DNA of 64,000 nt. Source: Oenococcus kitaharae. GTDB lineage: Bacteria > Bacillota > Bacilli > Lactobacillales > Lactobacillaceae. The position numbers and the translations under genes were made by a program. The notes beneath the pieces were generated by a model. It searched no databases and had not been told where the DNA came from. It saw only the letters and a program-made list of their open reading frames with translations. Positions 61,351-64,000 of the stretch are shown here, one piece after another (position 1 is the first letter of the stretch; every line of letters begins with the position of its first letter). Location: contig NZ_JANJQP010000001.1 of the NCBI RefSeq assembly GCF_025758695.1, positions 583,508-647,507 of the forward strand. Direction: 5' to 3'.

Positions 61351-61974
61351 CTATGAATTTTGCAGGGCCGATTCAATAAAATGCTGAAAAATACGATTTT
61401 TCGTAATTTTGCCAATCACGTGGCGTGGTGCTTGTTTGTCTACCACGGGAAGCGAATCAACTTGGTGCAGCAGCAGCAAACGCCCGGCTTCAAGAATCGG
61501 CATATCAGCTGTAGCGGTAATTAAATTAGGCATTCTGGTCATCACCATACTAGCTGTCATAGATTGAACACGGCTATTATCTAGACTGGCACGCAGCAAA
61601 TCTTTACGTGAAATCAGGCCAACTAAGTTTTCCTGATCATCAAGAACGTAGAGTGATCCGACATCATTTAAAAATAACTGGCCCACAGCATCTTGTAAGG
61701 TATCGTTAGCCTTTATCTCCGTTGTCGGCAATAAAATCGCTGCAATTGTCTGATGATACAGATGCTCATAATCAAGATTTATCAATTGACCGCCCTGATA
61801 CTCGTAACCCACTTTAGGACGCGCTTTAAGCAGACTAATGCCAGTCAGAAAACGTAAATCCGGACGAATTGTCGGTAGGCTAAGTTTTAGATCCTCAGCG
61901 ATTCTCTCCCCAGTTAAGGGACTGCGTTTTTTGAGTATCCTCACAATTTCCCGTTGCCGCAATGTTAAATCCAT
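61351..61974 (-). CDS. CcpN-like transcriptional regulator with HTH and CBS domains
   Basis: The ATG at 61974 is preferred over a TTG 21 nt earlier. The 207-residue protein has an N-terminal HTH (TLRQREIVRILKKRSPLTGE, RIAEDLKLSLPTIRPDLRFL) and two CBS motifs (DAVGQLFLNDVGSLYVLDDQENLVGLISRKDLL and the C-terminal pair VDSLPVVDKQAPRHVIGKITKNRIF). This is the architecture of Bacillus CcpN, which represses gluconeogenic genes under glycolytic conditions and senses nucleotides through its CBS domains. In Bacillus ccpN is linked to the PPDK regulator gene yqfL; here it lies upstream of ppdK itself. Confidence 0.85.
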   Translation of the reverse strand: MDLTLRQREIVRILKKRSPLTGERIAEDLKLSLPTIRPDLRFLTGISLLKARPKVGYEYQGGQLINLDYEHLYHQTIAAILLPTTEIKANDTLQDAVGQLFLNDVGSLYVLDDQENLVGLISRKDLLRASLDNSRVQSMTASMVMTRMPNLITATADMPILEAGRLLLLHQVDSLPVVDKQAPRHVIGKITKNRIFQHFIESALQNS

Positions 61975-62104
61975 GCTTAAACCCCACCGATCCAATTATT
62001 TTAATGCTACTATACCAAAAACCAGATTCATCCATACACATTAGTTATAGCATGAGCCCACTTTTAATCGCGCAAACCTCTTCATAGACATGGCTGTTTT
62101 TAAT

Positions 62105-63058
62105 TTATAGAACATCATGAACCGTCGCGACACCGACCACATTTTCATCATCATCGACAACAACTAAGTTGGAAATACCATAATTCGCCATTAACTGCCA
62201 GGCAGCTTTATTACGCTTATCCTGATTAATGCTGATAAAACCTTTCGTCATATAGTCAGAAGCCACGGACTTTTTAACCGAATTAACGGAAAGAAATTTT
62301 TTTCGAATGTCGCCATCAGTCACAATACCAATCGCCTTCCCAGTGATTTTGTCCTTAACCAAAGTCATCCCGATACCAAAATCACTAATTTGATAAATAA
62401 CTTCATTGATCGGCGTATCTTCATCAACATATGGTACTTTGCTATGCATTGCCTGCTTTACCCGCTGCAATAATAAGCGGCCAATCGTGCCACCCGGATG
62501 GTATAACGCAAATTTATTGCGGGTAAAATCCTGGCGATTTTCCAAAGCCACCAGTAAAGCGTCACCAAAGACCAATGTAGCTGTAGTCGAAGACGTTGGT
62601 GCAAGTCCCGTCGTATCAGCCTCTTTAGCAACGCCAACATCAAAAGAAAGGTCTGTATTGGTTGCTAAAGTCGACTTCAAATTGCCAGTCAGAGAAACAG
62701 TCTTTAAGCCTTCCGGAAAGATTAATTGCAAAGAAAACAAAGTCTGAAGCACTTCTTGTGTTTCTCCGCTATTGGAAACGAAAATCAATAAATCATCAGA
62801 CGAAATTCGCCCCAAATCACCATGATAAGCTGTGCCTGCGTCCACCGTAAAACTATGAATAGAGACAGATGATAGAGATGCTGAAATTTTCTCAGCAATG
62901 ATTTGGGACTTGCCAATTCCAACGAAAACGATGCGGCCACTGGTTCGACCAACTAAATTAACTAATTGATCAAATTTTTCGTCCAAACGATCAGCTACTT
63001 TTGCCAATTCCTCAGATTCCTGGGAAAACACCTCTCGCGCAATCTCATAATAAGCCAT
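62105..63058 (-). CDS. kdsD: D-arabinose-5-phosphate isomerase-like (KdsD/KpsF, SIS plus CBS domains)
   Basis: The ATG at 63058 is used, 10 nt behind GAGGAG and overlapping kdsA by 14 nt. The 317-residue protein has a SIS domain with FVGIGKSQIIAEKISASLSS, GTAYHGDLGRISSDDLLIFVSNSGET and APTSSTTATLVFGDALLVAL, the FALYHPGGTIGRLLL signature, then two CBS domains ending VVVDDDENVVGVATVHDVL. KdsD/KpsF enzymes convert ribulose 5-phosphate to arabinose 5-phosphate for Kdo synthesis. The adjoining kdsA supports this over the GutQ alternative. Confidence 0.85.
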   Translation of the reverse strand: MAYYEIAREVFSQESEELAKVADRLDEKFDQLVNLVGRTSGRIVFVGIGKSQIIAEKISASLSSVSIHSFTVDAGTAYHGDLGRISSDDLLIFVSNSGETQEVLQTLFSLQLIFPEGLKTVSLTGNLKSTLATNTDLSFDVGVAKEADTTGLAPTSSTTATLVFGDALLVALENRQDFTRNKFALYHPGGTIGRLLLQRVKQAMHSKVPYVDEDTPINEVIYQISDFGIGMTLVKDKITGKAIGIVTDGDIRKKFLSVNSVKKSVASDYMTKGFISINQDKRNKAAWQLMANYGISNLVVVDDDENVVGVATVHDVL

Positions 63059-63896
63059 TAGCAGCCATCTCCTCGGCATCCTTGCGATGTTCTTGAAAAA
63101 TATGATTGGCGTTTTCTAAAATCGGTGTGATCTTACTCAAGTAAATTTGATTATCAGCATCAGAAATAGCCTCGGGCGGGTTTGGATGCACTTCTGCAAA
63201 AATACCAGCCACACCAATTTCTAAGGCTGCCCGCATCAAGGGAAACGCATAATCTCTGTTGCCACCTGAATGGCCGCCATACCCACCAGGAACCTGAACG
63301 GAATGCGTTGCATCAAAAATAATAGGAAATCCGGCTTTTCTCATTTCGATTAATCCAGTCATATCAACAATGAGACGATGATAACCAAAACTACTGCCAC
63401 GTTCTGTCAATAGAATCTTGGACGTGTAATCCGTAATTTTCCGTGTAGCTGGGATCAAATCCTCAGGCGCCATGAACTGGCCCTTCTTGATATTGACCAC
63501 TTTACCAGTTTTCGCAGCTGCAACTAGCAAGTCGGTCTGCCTACTAAGGAAAGCAGGAATCTGAAGAACATCAGCAACTTGGCTAACAGGCTCGCATTGA
63601 TACGACTCGTGAACATCAGTCACAATTGGAACACGATAATCATGTTTGATCCGATTTAAAATAGCTAAGCCTGTTTCCAATCCTTGACCTCGGTCCGATT
63701 CTACAGAACTACGATTCGCTTTATCAAAAGATGATTTAAAAACATAGTTAATATGTAATCGTTCGCACACTTCTTTAAGTGTATCCGCCACTTCGGCACA
63801 AGTTTCATAGGACTCAATCGCACAAGGTCCAGCCAATAGTGTTAATTGAGAATCCTTAAAAGCGAATTCTTTAAAAATATTAGAAATTTTCTCCAT
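63045..63896 (-). CDS. kdsA: 3-deoxy-8-phosphooctulonate synthase (KdsA)
   Basis: The ATG at 63896 follows GAGGAGG by 7 nt. The 283-residue protein matches KdsA: LLAGPCAIESYE, YVFKSSFDKANRSS, RGQGLETGLAIL, VTDVHESYQ, IPAFLSRQTDLLVAAAKTG, VNIKKGQFMAPED, IIFDATHSVQVPG and IFAEVHPNPPEA. KDANR rather than KPRTS distinguishes it from DAHP synthases. Cysteine in GPCAIES points to the metal-dependent class. It condenses PEP with arabinose 5-phosphate to Kdo 8-phosphate. An AT-rich leader precedes it, so it probably heads the kdsA-kdsD unit. Kdo genes are unusual in Gram-positives, which lack LPS. Confidence 0.92.
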   Translation of the reverse strand: MEKISNIFKEFAFKDSQLTLLAGPCAIESYETCAEVADTLKEVCERLHINYVFKSSFDKANRSSVESDRGQGLETGLAILNRIKHDYRVPIVTDVHESYQCEPVSQVADVLQIPAFLSRQTDLLVAAAKTGKVVNIKKGQFMAPEDLIPATRKITDYTSKILLTERGSSFGYHRLIVDMTGLIEMRKAGFPIIFDATHSVQVPGGYGGHSGGNRDYAFPLMRAALEIGVAGIFAEVHPNPPEAISDADNQIYLSKITPILENANHIFQEHRKDAEEMAANGLL

Positions 63897-64000
63897 TGCA
63901 GCGCCTCCTCGGGCGGACAAAATTGCAAAAAAATTTAGTTCATTTTAAAGCAATAAAACCCATGCACAGCAATAACTATACAAAAGATAGATTAAATGAA

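Noticed and set aside
63045..63896. DAHP synthase (AroF type) for the kdsA gene
   Set aside because: The KANRSS substrate motif and the QTDL-AKTG-NIKK block are KdsA-type; DAHP synthases carry KPRTSP-type motifs.

Overview
The window reads as the chromosome of a lactic acid bacterium of the Leuconostocaceae, most likely an Oenococcus. This is an inference, because no 16S rRNA gene is present. It rests on lactobacillales-type housekeeping genes, two L-2-hydroxyisocaproate-type dehydrogenases, pyruvate oxidase, H2O-forming-type NADH oxidase, frequent TTG/GTG starts, and a grpE-dnaK-dnaJ operon without hrcA or CIRCE but with a CtsR-like box. Base composition looks moderate (roughly low-to-mid 40s % GC by eye), with one visibly AT-rich patch at about 49.1-50.35 kb beside a tRNA-Leu gene.

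Layout. 0-7.6 kb: DEAD-box helicase (cut by the edge), nrnA, UPF0173 hydrolase, yajC, tgt, a HicDH-like dehydrogenase, a zinc-free-type MDR oxidoreductase, an esterase and a phosphatase. 7.6-11.4 kb: a leader-peptide attenuator with a run of Ile/Leu/Val codons controls an orphan EIIC-like membrane protein and the branched-chain aminotransferase ilvE; then a MarR regulator with a perfect palindromic operator and a His-rich membrane protein. 11.4-19.7 kb: aldehyde dehydrogenase, tandem GT4 glycosyltransferases, a guanine-deaminase-like enzyme, a MORN-like protein and an S9 peptidase. 19.7-31.5 kb: heat-shock operon, ribF-truB, the str operon (rpsL-rpsG-fusA), rarA-yigZ and a probable 6S RNA. 31.5-41.8 kb: secA, comFC-comFA, nox, hicDH, pox under a cre site, and a serine hydrolase. 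41.8-45.8 kb: a Cys-codon-rich leader peptide plus terminator ahead of a reverse-transsulfuration/cysteine operon (mccA-mccB-cysE), then pnuC. 45.8-50.6 kb: amidase, OppA-like protein, a small AT-rich accessory patch with a membrane protein/XRE pair, and tRNA-Leu. 50.6-55.9 kb: hpf, SprT-like protein, a P-type ATPase under a yybP-ykoY (Mn2+) riboswitch, YitT protein. 55.9-64 kb: PdxK/ThiD-type kinase, pgpA, glycerate kinase behind a structured leader, ppdK, a CcpN-like regulator, and kdsD-kdsA, two Kdo-pathway genes that are unexpected in a Gram-positive.

The most striking content is regulatory. Two independent leader-peptide attenuators (Ile/Leu/Val and Cys) sit where Firmicutes normally use T-boxes or repressors. 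A recurring arrangement places a -10-like hexamer 6-8 nt before an ATG with no Shine-Dalgarno sequence, which suggests leaderless mRNAs for several genes. Three proteins (Tgt, DnaJ, SprT-like) have lost zinc-binding cysteines or the whole zinc domain. Metabolically, the genes connect redox balancing (nox, two HicDHs, pox, PnuC), branched-chain and sulfur amino acid turnover, and a PEP-centred block (glycerate kinase and PPDK can supply PEP, KdsA consumes it) with a CcpN-like regulator beside it.
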